DNA from: Trichoplax sp. H2
Lineage: Eukaryota; Placozoa; Uniplacotomia; Trichoplacea
DNA: 64,000 bases
Direction: 5' to 3'
Assembly: GCA_003344405.1 (NCBI GenBank)
Contig: NOWV01000165.1
Coordinates: forward strand, 62,001 to 126,000
Below the pieces are notes generated by a model. The model did no database searches, was not told the origin of the DNA, and worked only from the letters and a program-made list of their open reading frames with translations. Positions 41,733 through 55,332 of this stretch are shown here, piece after piece. Each line of letters opens with the position of its first letter. The stretch's first letter is position 1. Made by a program: the position numbers and the translations under genes.

Positions 41733-44700
41733 ATGGAACCCTATTCAAAAAATTCGGGAATGCTGCGATCTACATCATTATTAAATAAAACCAAAGCTCC
41801 TTCTTCCTACTATAGCCTACAAGTAAGATATGTTACATACTGCTTATAAAAGCTAGCTATCAAATAGTCATTTTTAATACATCATAAAAATACCTGTCAG
41901 CCATTAGCTCGTCCACTATAGAAGAAATAAAGCTAAGTGTTTGCAATATCAGCCACTGTCAAACCTTATACGTTAAACATGTTAAATTTAGACACCTACA
42001 ACCGGCGATCTGCTATTCTTACGGCATGGTATCCCTGATCAAACTATCACGTATTTAATAAATGAACTAAATTCGGATCAGCTATCCCTTTTACATTATG
42101 CAGCGAAAAACGACAATGTCGAGATTATAGAATCTTTAATTGGACGAGGAGCCGGCAAGTTTATTTTCTTAGACCGTACATCATGAAATATCATTATTAT
42201 GTCAAACATTAACGTCAATTTATACATTCTTCTACTTTATTTACTGAACCTGTAAATCGAAAACCATCAAATTGACTAATTTATTTTATCGGATCAATTT
42301 TAGATATTGATATAACTGGCTTAGACAATGCAACACCATTACATTTGGGCGCCAAGTACAATAAGTTGTTGGCTGTTCAAACACTTCTAGGTTACGATGC
42401 TAATGTTCAAGCTCAAGATATCAATTTGAATACTCCATTACATTATGCTGCTATGGCTGGTCACTTAAAAATATGTGAGGCAAGTATATTCAGCTGGTAG
42501 TATCGTCAATAAGGACTCTGCTTCACTCTGTAGATATTCATATACTATTACACAGTGTATAATTTAAACTACTTTTAATTAGTAAACGTTTCGATTTTAA
42601 ATCCATTCATATGAGTATTTACACATGAACGTCAATACTAGTACAAGTCCTTAATGAATAATTCATAGCAACTTTTAAATAAGTAACTATTTAATTAGTG
42701 ATCGTTTCAATTTTGGAGCTTTTCATATGAGTAATTTACTCATTAAAGACTAAAAAGCTTTGATGGCCAACTAACTTTTTACCAGCGGTAGTTTCAATTT
42801 TGAAGCTTTCCACGATAGTATTTACGCACTACGAACAATATTAGTATAAAGAATTGACGACTAATTCATAAGTATTTTTAATTAGGAAGTTATTAGCAAA
42901 AAGCATTGATGACTAATTCATAATTATTTTTAATTTGTGACTGTTTCAATTTTGAAAGCTTCCTCATAAGAGCATTTAAATATTAAGGATAACATTTGCA
43001 CTAAGTAGTGACAACTAATTCATAACCATTTACAATTAGTGATTGTTTCAGTTTTGAGCATTTACACTTTAGGAGAATTATAGATGACCAACTCATAATT
43101 GTTTTTAATCAGTGACCGTTTCAATTTTGAAGCTTTCCATGAGTGCATTTACATATTAAGGATATTATTTGTACAGAGCAGTAATGACATTACAGCTGTT
43201 TCAAAGCTATAGACTTAATTCATGATATGTACAAGTGATGACTACTTAAAAACCATACAGTATTCACTAGAATATAACCCCATTTAGTCTTACCAATCAT
43301 AGAACATGGCGTGCAACAACTTACCAGCTCAAGAGACATTATAACAAATTGGAAGCAAAAGTATATCGTAGCCAAACCTTAATATTTAACTAGAATTGTT
43401 GTCATTACCTTACATTTAAAACTAAGTGTACAAGCTACAATCTTTATCATAAACAAGAAAAGTATGGTCTTACTTGCGTATTGACTATTGCTATATGTGC
43501 TTACAGGCATTAATCAATAGACGACCGTTTATGTTGGACGAACAAAATAAAGATAAAATGACGCCCCTGCTTCTTGCCTGTCATTATGATAGAGATTGTA
43601 TTTGCAAATATTTAGTACGTTGATTATTTTGTTCGATTATTTTATGGTAATTAAATGCCATACTGTCACCGATACGATGTATAGCTCGAAACCATTATAT
43701 TTTACTACCACAAATTCGAAGCATCAGTACCACTGACGGTCATTTATCCTACAGATCGATCGAGGTGCAGATATTACGGCAAGAACTACAGATGGCAGTT
43801 TACCTATTCACATTGCAGCCAGTAAAGGCAACACAGATTTAATGGAATTCCTATTAACTAGCAGAGAGGACAAATTTATTAACGGCGAAGAACAAATCGC
43901 TAGTTGCAATTATAGCGGAGCCTCAGTTCTACATCGTGCAGTACAGTGCGGACAAGAAAAGGTATCATATACTAGTAAACTACTTTTACGATTAGCTGCT
44001 CAGTGGAGCATACCTAACTGCTACCTAGACCATATCTAGGTGTAACTGTAATGGTACGCTTAAAAGAGTTAGATTTAACTCGAGGGAATAAAATTAAATT
44101 TCACTATTAATTAATGATGGATGGACGCATATTGCCACTGAAGATACTTTTGTATATTTTAGGCAATTAAATTCTGTTTAGACAAAGTTACGGATATTTC
44201 TATTCAAGACGTAAGTTACGCCTGTAAGATTATTATTTAACACATATCAGTAAACAATTGTATACGATATTCAATTTATTTAATACATCCGACTATTTAT
44301 TCCTCATCCCTATTAAAAAAAGATCGATATATACTCATATCGGGTTATTCTGAACTGTAACTTTGAAATACATTCCCTACTGATTTCCTACATAGTAGCT
44401 GCTATATCTTCAGTACTTCTCTATGTTATAATAAATAATTCGTAAACTTAATTCATATAAGATCGACTAATATATTAATTAAAAATTTTAATCAAGTTAC
44501 ATATTGAAATGATTCCATAATTGTAGCATGTTCAATTATCCATATTTCGTTATTGTATAAAGTAATATTGAAAGAAGAAAAACTGAGTTAAATTAAACTA
44601 CCAATAATTGAAGTACAAAAAATAAACTAGGGGCAAAATAACAGTTTATAATAACTTTAGCAATAATCTTAGCAAAATTCCTAAACGAGTGACAAAATAT

Positions 44701-47700
44701 AGGCAGAACTACTGGCTTAACCAACCAAACTATTAATTAATGAGATAACTGACGATTATCCTAGACTTTACACGTCTTTTTCTATCTTCAACTGCACTAA
44801 ACTAATGAACTACGCCAACTTCCATATGCTAGGCAGAGCAGTTGGTTGTATTGCACTATCCAGCTATTATTCTAAAGTATTCCAAATTAAACTAGCAATC
44901 AAACACATACAATGAAGATAAATTGTGCCCTAGATTCCCGAAATTACTAAATTAATATAATCGTAGTTTAGTATAAAATTGTACATTTCTATAGTTTCTT
45001 TAAGACAGAGAAACAATCTTATATTGGATCCAAGATCGGATACTCGGCTTCATACAGTATGAAATCATAAAGTGACATAAACATCTACTGTAATTAATGA
45101 TCAAAATTAGCTGCATATATTTTCTATTACAATCTTTGAATTGCAACCTCACAATATCTCATTTTTAACAAGAATTTAAGCTAATGATTATCTTAAATTC
45201 TAACCCGAATAAAGCAGTCGGGTTATAATATACTAAGATACTAAGTAAAATCTACTGTTATAATCAGCCAAGTCATATTTTTTAAGCTAGAATACTTATT
45301 ACGATATAAAAACTTGTCTAGCATAAATACAATACAAAAACTTGAAGGAGAATTCTAAAAATTGACCTTCATTACAGTACTCTATAATTTATTCTTCATC
45401 ATATATGTACAATATCGATTTCTACATCGATAATATATATGTATAGTATCATATTACAACAAAATAGCGGTAGGAGTAGTAGTAAGTACAGTAGAAGGCT
45501 AATATAAGCGTGAAAACGCTTTTATTTAGCTGAAGAGTGTGGTGTGGATGTGTGGCAAGTTAGCAAGATCATTCAACAGAAGAGAAAATAATATCAGAAA
45601 TATAGCATACCAGCAATTTTGATTAACACTTTCACTCCAAATCTTATTTAATATTATAGTTCATATTTACTGTTCCTATTGATAGTGTAGGAGTAATTTT
45701 AAATATGACCGTAGAATTAATGCTATTCCATGAACTTTAAAATAAAAAGCACCATTACTTGAGACTATACTGGCAATAGTCGTTTCTGTCACTGTGAATT
45801 CATACAAATTGTAATACTTTGCTGGCCAAGAATGAAGTATCTTTATTTTTCAATTTAGAAAAACGGATTAACTCCTTTGCATACAGCAGCCATTATTGGC
45901 GAAGACGCTATATGTCAGATTCTTTTACAGAAAAAGCCTGCTGTTGATGCGCAGGATAATTACGATCGTACGCCATTACATTATGCTGCATCATTAAATC
46001 ATTTGAAGATCGTTGACATGCTTCTCAGTGCTGTGAGTATTGTTCATTTATTACGATATTACATTCTCGTACATACATGTAGTGTAGAATGAAGAAATGA
46101 TTTACATTACAGTTAACAGATAGATGAGTTATAAATATCGAAAATTGCCGAACCTAAGGTGTAAAGGTTACAAATGAAAATGCAATTTTCATTTAATGTA
46201 AATATCCAAATTATCGTGATCTCTATATTAAATAATGAATTCGTAAGTTTTTTACTCACTTTTTGTCGTAATAATCGAAACTTCACTTTCCTGTAAACTA
46301 CATTTATACGCTCATATGTCTCAGCTACTCTTCAAATCTAGGTTAAAATAAGGCTATAATGTGGAATTTTCTACAGAGATACTAAAATTCTGTTTGGACA
46401 TAAATAATATTTACGTTATCATTAATCGCTGTCTATTATCAAAATTTTCTATAGGCAACTTATTACAGTGCAAGTTAATATGTAGTATTTCTTTATATCA
46501 TTACTTTGATATTTTTCCTTAGACTTGATTACTATCATAATGCCATTCTACATATGAAAGTTTTTTTCGAAATGCTAGTACATCAACACCACGTCAGTAT
46601 CGTAATAATATTCTACTATAGAGATGTCAATGCTTATTAATTTTTAAGAAAGAAATCTGTACACATATTCATTCGGCGATTATGTCACACAGTAAAATTA
46701 TGAAATCTCTGCATTCATTGCCAATTATTGTATGAAAATAAGTATTGATAAATCGATATTCAAAGTTACATGGGATTTTTATGCCTTAATAGGGTGCGAA
46801 CATCGATGGGAGAGATTACAATCAATTGACACCTTTCCTATGTGCTGTTATTCTTAATCATTTTTCAACAGTCCAATTACTGATCGACCACAATTGTCAA
46901 GTTGACGTCGTTGATAAGTCAGGCAAAAATTGCTATCATCTTGCCGTTATGTACGACCAAGATTTAAGTTTATTAAAATATATTCTAAGGGTAAATTTCA
47001 TTATAATTTAGGTGCTTACAAAATTATGTAAAAGTAAAATTGTATTAAAAGCTGATCAACTATTTTACTAGAATGTAGATCGTTCACTTATTAATGCTGT
47101 AGATGAGTATGAAAGAACAGCGACATTTTATGCTTGTAAAGCAGGAAAGACTAAGGTTATCTGTTCATTTCTAGTAATTAATTAAATAGCGTCGAAATAA
47201 TACATCAAATCTTAATTCACATTTCGAATAAATGAATTAAAGCTATAAATAAATCACTGATAATGCATGCTTACGAGTTTATTCCAATAGAGTCAATCAT
47301 TCATCAAGCAAGATGTTATAATTTTAATTCTAATTTAGAATTAGCTACTATTACATATTTAACTTTTATATTTAAATTTTATTTTTGAGTTAGGTCTTGC
47401 AGTTATTATTAGACTATGATCTAGATTTAAATGTCATTGATGAAGATGGCAATAACTGCTTACATTTTGCTTGCAAGTAAGTCCTATATCAAAGGAAACG
47501 GGATTGCACTTTTATTAAAATCATGTGGCTCATTTTAAATATATCATCTAGCAATAACTAATTATTTGAAAATATAGTCCATCTGTAATATAAACATTTT
47601 AACGAGTTATATATTTTATCTTACGAAGTAATTTGATATGTGTTCTTGGTTGTGATCTCTAGATATTAAGTCATAATTATATAGTTAAGTCCGTAACACA

Positions 47701-50700
47701 AACACTGAGCCAGGGATAAATTTTATCATATGAAGTAATTTAAATAAAAAAATTGCAGTTGTGATCTCCAGATGTTAATTCAGCACTCGTTGTTTGTTAA
47801 AACTACTCTTGTGAAAAAGTGTAGATAATATACTACCTACGGTAACTTACATCTTCAAAGTGATTAAATCCAGCTCCGAGTGTACATCGGATAGCACAAC
47901 ACGTAGCATACTTTTCATTGGTAGTTTTAAATATACATTAACAACACGGTCCAGCTATTCAATAAGGTGTCTAAATTAGCGACTAAACTTAGATACAACC
48001 CCACCTCAGCTACGTGTTCTTTTGAGCTCTTTATGTTCATACTACTAGATAAACAATGTCGCACTTTGATATTATAGTTACTAAGTTCAAAACAAGAAAT
48101 GCTATGTTAAACTATAACCGCAAAGCCTGCATATATATTTCCAGTAACTAATCAAAAACTTTCAGAAGACGTTCATAATCGAAATACTGAATTTTTTGTC
48201 ACTATAATATCAAAATTCGAAAAGCACTTATGGCATTATTTATGTACACTACTTCAACCGTATCTATATGCAAGGGATTACTGCAATATTTAATGACTAC
48301 CATATCATAATATTTTTGTCTAGGGAAGAGTGTGTTGATACACTGAAGATTCTACTTCAGTATTCACCTCAATTACTATGCAGTGAGGGAGAAAATTGTT
48401 GTAGTCCATTACATATCGCCGTTGCCTATGGTTGCATCGATAATGCTGAATTTTTATTAGCACAAGGAGCTGATATCAATCGGAGGTGATTGATAACTTT
48501 TCGAAATCAATAAGAAAAATTAACCAATTTTTACACCGTTATTTATGTAGCAGTAAAAGAATAATAGTTTCTTGCTGATTTATGCGCAACGTTAGAGATT
48601 GCTGCTATGAAGCACCATTAGATATTGCTTGCATAAAAGGCAATACTCAAGTCATTCAGATACTGATCGGTTACGGAGTTGCAGTTAATTCTATCAATCG
48701 ATTGGAGGTAGCATATAAATTACGGATGTAATATTAAATTAACATTAACATACTTTGGCCTAGAAACTCTACTTCTTATGCGCTACATATTCCATAATTC
48801 TTGCTCTCTTACTTTTAAAAAGCTTCTAAATATTATCATGTAGGAATCAGCGCTTCATATAGCCGCTCATCATGGCCAAGCCGAGATAGTTAAATTACTA
48901 ATGGATCATGGAGCTGATGCCAAGATTGAAAACTGCTGTGGTAAAAATTGTTTGGAGGTAGCCATTGAAAATGGTCAAGTCGATGTAGCTATCGAAATTG
49001 CAATAAGGCCTTGGTAAAAAATAGAGCTGTAAAAGTAACTCTAAAATTCTAAACTCGTAGCGTAGTTGTTTGCGAAGCTTTCCGATATTCGAAGTAGATT
49101 TTGTACGGTCTAAATTCAAACGATAATCAAATCGACTTCTGTTAAGTGTAATAGTTCTACTCAATATTACTGGAAGTTACTTCTACAAGTTCATAATATT
49201 TCTTTATATTAGATTACACTGAATGCTGTAATAAGTGGAAAATTTAGCTTACATACTAATTATTTCCGATATATTTGAGCGTGGGTATGGCAAATTTTGT
49301 TAGTTATTCATTATAAATTCCAAGCTACTGTAACATGAATACGTGAAAATCTGCAGTTAAAATACACATATAATCCCTAGAAGACTATAATCATAGACTA
49401 AAATAAGATATCATATTTATTATCACCTCCTAATTAGATTATCAGCATTAAAGCAGAAAAACCTAGCTCAGAGACTACGCTAATCATTTCCTTAACACAA
49501 CTACTTACACAGATGCTAAAATATTTATTATATATTCTTGAATATTGATTTATTTATAGTAATCATGATATGCTATTTAAAGTTGGAGATGATGGATCCA
49601 CGATAATGCAATCCATTGTAAAATGGAATTCTAAAGTTGCTTCGGTTAGTATTATTTATCTACCGTTACAAACATTCAGCATAGTTAAGAGCTAAAATGT
49701 GATTACTTTATTTGGTCATGGAGCTGAACCTAGCGAGCTTAATAACTTCTATTGCAGAAGAAGAAATATTTCTTTTATCAACACATTATAACAAATTCAA
49801 GAAATCTAGATTTATGATCGCTAATCATCTATAATTCCTTTTGTAAAGGCAATTATGGATACATATATAACGAAAACTCCACTAACAGAGAATCATAATT
49901 CAAATATGGTTATGGTAAATTTTTTATAGCCGTAATAGAAAAAATTAGTACGATACCGTAAATGCCCAAAGTGTGAGAAGTAAGAATCAGCATTGCAATA
50001 ATTCTAAAATTTGAATAGTGCTCAATACAACATCTATTAGAGTTATTATACTCTCACATGTCCATTATAAAGATATTAAATATGATCACTTAAGTATAAA
50101 ATTGTGATAAGAAATCTAAAATTGCCATTATTACTACAGGTAGAGTACGATTTCTCAATACTAGATCCAGGTATTGAGTTTGAAAAAAATCACAACCCTA
50201 CAGATGGAATCGGTAGTTTCAATGCTATAAAGGTAAAAAATTAGAGTATTGGAGTTTTTATGTTATAATTAGTTGCTGTCTTCTGTTGAATCTATATAGA
50301 AGTGATTAGATATAAATGTTAGCGTCCATATCTTATTATAAACAACGCGAAATGAAATTTAATATTTTAATTATGATTTAAATTTGTTTTATTATAATAA
50401 TAGATCACTGATATACAGCTTGAATACAAGTGTAATACGTTATATGTTATTCTACTTTCTATTTCATTAGACAATTGCATCATCAGATAATATTAGCCTA
50501 CTTGAACATCCATTGTCTGTCAAATTATTAGATACAAAATGGTAAGATGATATTACTACAAATTAATTTAATGATTCCCTAAATTATCTGCTGCTCAATC
50601 CGTGCCCATCAGATTAATTCCCTTACTTGTATCATCATCAGGTTAGAGTGCGGCCGCTACATCTACTCCGCTAACTTAGCTGTCTATACAATTTATGTTA

Positions 50701-53394
50701 CGATCCTGGTCTTTTACATCCTTCAAATAGAAAGACTGAACCAAAGTACCGCACACAAGATTATATTCTTGGGATTTACAAGTATTTCATCAACTCAAAC
50801 AACAACTACTACAGCTTCTTCCTCCTGTAACTTTAGTCACACTGCCAACCAGCAACATAAAGTAAATTATGCGTTATTTTGAATTTTAATAGCTATAATA
50901 TATTTAATCTTATAGCAAATGCCTTTAAATATTATTAAATATATTGTACCTAAAGATATATCTAGTTTCAATCCTATCGAATCTTATTATGATGCAACGA
51001 ATTGAAATACTCTTTATTTTTCAATGTATCCAGAACGGATTAGTATTTCACAAAGATATCCATTCACTAGTTGTATGGAAAGTCGTTATCTATATCTTCG
51101 CTATAATCAATATTTGCCGAGAGCTTTATCAACTATATCATGAGGTAATTTGCTAAGAATGGTTTTACCGTTTTGATAGCTTTAAGGGTTGTGACTGTAT
51201 TGCCTTAAGCCGCTTATTTGATTGCTAGATATCAATTTGTCGATCTTATACTGATTTGCAATTACACCATAACTAACGACCAAGAACGTTATAACTATTT
51301 TAATACTATATTTTTTATTAGAGAATTCGATATCTTTTGTCATTTGAAAACTACCTGGAGTTATTTTTACACAGCGCCATTTTAGCATTTGTAGCTAATC
51401 CCGACTACTCATTTAATACAATCTCTTGGGCTTTGGAAAGTTTAGTTATTCAAATATCATTTATAGATTTAATTTTGTTCTTAAGAAAGTAAGCCAGCTG
51501 ACAAAACAAATTATTTTCGTACAAATCATTCAAAATAATCATTTTTACTGGAATAGAACGAATAATTGTTATACATTAATATTACCCCCTGACTCATTCA
51601 TTAGGTTACCAATTATAGGAAAATATGTGTTGATGATGCACCAAATGATTTGGACAGCAGCGAAGGTTTTCATTGATAAATAAAACGAATGAATATGATG
51701 GATTATCAATCTATGTACAGTGCTCGTATACAGTCTGAGGCCTAATTAAAACCATATTATTCATTTAAAGGCCACAAACGCCTAATCTTATATTATAAAC
51801 TGTACAAATTGTATTCTTTCTTGGATATTCCTATATAATAGGTCATGGTAATCATGATCTTCCTGCTATTCGGATTTGCGATAAGTTTTTATACGCTCTG
51901 CTATCGCCAGGTCGGAAAATTAAAGATTTACGCTTAACTGACAAAAATAATAATTTTACTTATAGCCATTAGCTGATAATCAAATATTAAATAAAGATAA
52001 AAACATAGTTCAGCTTACCCTTACTACCCAACAGTTATCATTGTAAGACTTGCAAACATTAAGAATTTTAAAACATTGAAAGATTGAACAGTTGCTATAG
52101 AATATCTATTTATCAATATGCAATGATGCAGTGTTATGAATATTATTAAAATGTTTTATTTATGTGTATTAAAATTTTAGATGTCTTTCTATTCCATGTC
52201 CCTATCATTTGTCAAAGTAATTGACATGCTGGTCGGAGAACTGAACTATAGTAGTCTTTTGGAAGCCATTCGTAAAGGCAGCATCGCTTATCCTGATGCA
52301 TATATGCTGCTTTTTCTAATAATTATCTTCATTTTCTTCATACCGATCATCATGATGAATCTACTGGTAACTTTTATGTAGCCTAGTTAAAATTGTAAAA
52401 TAACGTTACTATAGCCTAGTAAATACATATATTCTATCTAAATATTTTACATAATATTACTTGAGCAGTTATTATAGAATAAACATTGCACTTATGAAAT
52501 ATAGTGATAGGATCTTCATCCATTCATCACTGTTATACCGTCTTTATTCCACTCTATCAGCCATTACTCACATTAAAAAAAATTTATGTTCATAGAATAA
52601 ACGTGGAATATTTTCGTTAGTTTGAACTGAATAAATTAACGATTATTAGTCAGTTTTAGCTACCTATTACTATTAGCTAAATACAAACTAGCTAACGGAT
52701 ATTCTTATCAAATTCACTATGTAGTCGCTTATTGAAATAGATCAAATAATGATTACTCTCTAATTGGATAACATAGATCGGCTTAGCCGTTGGCGATATA
52801 ACTGAAATGGAAAAGGAAGCTAGTTTGCGGCGACTAGCTGATTTAGCTGATTTCTTTTATAATATTGATAGAGCTTTAATACCTCGCTTTCGTCACTATT
52901 ATGCTATTAATAAGATCAAGTGTAAAGAATTTGGCAATATTGTAAGTCATAATCATTCATATATTTAGAAGTAATTATGATCACTCAAAACAGTATATCA
53001 TGGTTGCTAAATTCTAGTGGTAGTCATAGGTTAGAATGTTTGAGATAGCACATTACTGAAGATTTATCATCATCTTAAAAAATAATTATTCGGATGCTTG
53101 ATAATGATCTCATTAACGCTAGAATATGCTTAGAAATGGCGCAAAAGAGCAAAAACAGGCTAAAATTATCAGTGATACAAAAGTAAATTCTGGGATGCAG
53201 ACACAGTCTTTACGGTAATATTTCTCATCATACTTCTGGTTGATAATTTCAAGTAATATTTATTCAATCTTGCTATATTTTGTACAAACTTTTTATATTT
53301 TAGGCTTGATGCATTGCAAGATAGATTGAGGCTTATGCAGTATAGTCTTGAGAAGGCTTTACATCAATCGCCAAATGAGTCTCCTTCGAAATAG
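41733..53394 (+). CDS. TRPA1: TRPA1-like ankyrin/TRP channel, copy 5 (complete)
   Basis: Exons: 41733-41822, 41992-42154, 42304-42479, 43507-43614, 43755-43961, 44163-44210, 45859-46032, 46793-46990, 47072-47155, 47394-47476, 48324-48485, 48596-48707, 48844-49013, 49560-49644, 49849-49914, 50140-50232, 50471-50541, 50642-50861, 51034-51144, 51322-51488, 51605-51665, 51842-51910, 52181-52366, 52777-52941, 53123-53214, 53304-53394. Total 3252 nt, 1083 residues. Sixteen ankyrin repeats, then DTYITK in the pre-S1 linker, where copies 2-4 have Cys. S1 in exon 18; S2 in exon 19, which is 9 nt longer than in copies 2-4 and shares that length with copy 6. The pore has MLVGELNY and S6 ends IIMMNLL. 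Post-S6 IGLAVGDITEMEKE. The S1-S2 loop is Thr/Ser-rich with sequons NQS and NFS. Introns 2 and 3 begin with GC (42155, 42480). AATAAA at 53450 may be the polyadenylation signal. Exon 25 (53123) is the least certain boundary. Confidence 0.92.
42155..42303 (+). other. GC-AG intron 2 of copy 5
   Basis: Donor CCG/GCAAGT, against CCA/GTAAGT at the same place in copy 6. Exon length and phase are conserved. Confidence 0.8.
42480..43506 (+). other. GC-AG intron 3 of copy 5
   Basis: Donor GAG/GCAAGT. Copy 6 has the same GC donor in its intron 3; copies 2 to 4 have GT. The change therefore predates the split of copies 5 and 6. The intron also holds a degenerate tandem repeat. Confidence 0.85.
42540..43180. 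repeat. Degenerate tandem repeat in intron 3 of copy 5
   Basis: A core like GTTTCAATTTTGAAGCTTT recurs at about 42588, 42704, 42791, 42943, 43044 and 43128. Each is usually preceded by TTTTTAATTAGTGA and followed by a block like ATGAGTATTTACA. Spacing varies from about 83 to 152 bases, so the units are decayed. The corresponding intron of copy 6 lacks it. Confidence 0.75.
44211..45858 (+). other. Intron 6 of copy 5 (1.65 kb)
   Basis: Long AT-rich intron, against about 245 bases in copy 6. No open frame or recognisable element. A small hairpin (AAGCG and CGCTT around TGAAAA) lies at about 45507-45522. Confidence 0.6.
47477..48323 (+). other. Intron 10 of copy 5
   Basis: About 850 bases. Two stretches look related (AGTTGTGATCTCCAGATGTTAA near 47758 and GGTTGTGATCTCTAGATATTAA near 47648), suggesting a local duplication about 110 bases apart. 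Nothing coding seen. Confidence 0.45.
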
Positions 53395-54319
53395 CCGGTT
53401 TAAAGTTCGTAAAATCAATCATAGATCTCATTTAATTTGAAATTCATGGAATAAATCCTGTTGTTAGCTCAGGATCGAAATTAATCAGATACAGTAGATC
53501 GGATTTCATTTGTCCTTAGCATAAGTTATTATCTTTCTCGAGCGAAATTTTGATTTCTAATAATTCATCAAATAAGAAGCAAACAATTATCTAGAAATAA
53601 ACTAGATACATATTGTTTCGTTATGGTAATCATCATAATTCATGTGCACTATAACAATATTAGGATCAGGATAATAACTCCTTGTAAAACAGGTAATTAT
53701 CTAATTTAATGCTATAAGAGATTTGCTTTTAAAATATTTCAATAATAATAATTAATTAACCCTAGCCAGATACAAAGACACCTTTGACATGATTTATGCA
53801 CGACAGTAATATATTGTTATGATAAAATTTCAATTAGTAGACAATTTTGATGCAAATATTTATTTACCGCAATTATGTCCTGATTAGTAAAAATTTCATA
53901 AATAGTTAAATTACTTCCGGTTGTAACAAGCGTTAATGTAAAATGTTAAAAAGTTAAACCTGATTTCATCATATCTACTTGTAATAAAGTGACTTCAAAA
54001 TATTAAAGTGAGACTTAATACTTCTTGTAAAGCTTCAATTTTTGATTAGACTATTACGAACTGCAAAGACGATTGATTTAATTTCTAAACTGACCTTGAA
54101 TATTTGATCCATGCAGCAACCTTTCATAAGCTGTTTGAATAATTCATAAATTGATCATGGCAGCCAGAATATTGCAACCGAATGTCAATTTTATAAACTG
54201 ACTGGCAAGTTATAAATTAAATACTGTCACGAAGCGATTTTTTCTTTAAAATGCTTATCTTATTTGCGTCAGATAACATACCTTTATCTATGGATAAATG
54301 CATAGTTTTATAATATTGC

Positions 54320-54559
54320 CTACAAACTGATAACCAATGTTTCTGTAGGTTCAGTATAAATTGAATGAATTTCAATAAAGTTTGGGTTCATTTTGTCTAG
54401 AGAGAGACTAGAAGAGTTACCGTTTCTCCTAACGATAGGAGATCGTCCGGGAAGACATACCTGACAATAGACTCGTACAGTGTATAATTTCTCTATGATA
54501 ATTCTATATTTCATCGCTACAAATTTCGATTTGCAATAGTTATAAACTATAATTGTCAT
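54320..54559 (-). other. Reverse-strand open frame, 79 codons, doubtful
   Basis: The only antiparallel open frame here that is not the shadow of a channel exon. Its composition is less biased than chance AT-rich frames (QVCLPGRSPIVRRNGNSSS), and the DNA is locally richer in GC. On the minus strand it contains CAG/GTATGT, a good donor sequence. I recognise no domain. It could be an exon of an unrelated gene, a relic, or chance. Confidence 0.2.
54425..54442. repeat. Short hairpin in spacer
   Basis: TCTCCTA and TAGGAGA separated by ACGA: a perfect 7-bp stem with a 4-base loop, inside the GC-richer patch of the spacer. Confidence 0.6.
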
Positions 54560-55196
54560 CTAAATTAATATCGCCTGGTAAAGAATTCGTAATAGTACTT
54601 TAATAACTTTGCAAAATATCGCAAATATCACGCAAGTAGCAAACACTGCCATCATTACACATGGTACGTTGATACTCTTCAGTAATTTAGTAACGTATAA
54701 AACTGCTAAAACTAGATATTATTGAAGTTTACAACCGATGATTTTATCTTTTTCACACATTAGATCAAAACAGTTAGTTATGCGTATCGGAGTTCGCTAG
54801 TATCGCTAGTTTAATTAGAAGAATCAAGAAATTGAGTTCGCTAGCAATCACCTACTAAAATGAAAGTAGGATTGTAACTTTCGATCTTAGCCCAAATTTT
54901 ATCTAAATAATAAAATTGCATCACATATTTTTATTTAAGATGTATACTACCAAGGTTGGGTCATTATATGAATTTCACAGGGTAGAGATTCTATTTCAGC
55001 TCCCAATTTAACAAACATATTTATTCTATTTTAAGCTTCTTTCACTCGATCAGCAAATAATAATGCATTGTAAAGGCTGAGTCAAGATTTTTTAAAGATA
55101 ATCAAATTAGTAGAAAGGGCGGTATTAATAAAATGAAGAACATTCCGTGCAAATTTTCATGTCGGAATTTTAACCAAACTTGACACAACAATGCTG

Positions 55197-55332
55197 GTTG
55201 ATCAACTAGTGTCAAAACAATTGTCATGTTCTCGTTATTTCAACTATGATGACAGTTTAAAGACAATACCAACTGATTAACCTTCGCCAAAACAATTAAC
55301 GTATTCGTGTTATTTTAAGTGTAATGACAGTT
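55197..55332. repeat. Degenerate tandem pair in spacer
   Basis: Two related blocks of about 62 bases, 55197-55258 and 55271-55332. Both have GAT(C/T)AAC, CAAAACAATT, a CGTTATTT-like core and end ATGACAGTTT. They are about three-quarters alike by eye. Confidence 0.65.

Noticed and set aside
42540-43180. CRISPR-like or structured repeat array
   Set aside because: Units are degenerate, unevenly spaced and inside an animal intron; no cas genes and not a prokaryotic context.
48898-49164. 88-codon reverse-strand frame over exon 13 of copy 5
   Set aside because: Antisense shadow of a conserved ankyrin exon; the same exon in other copies lacks it.
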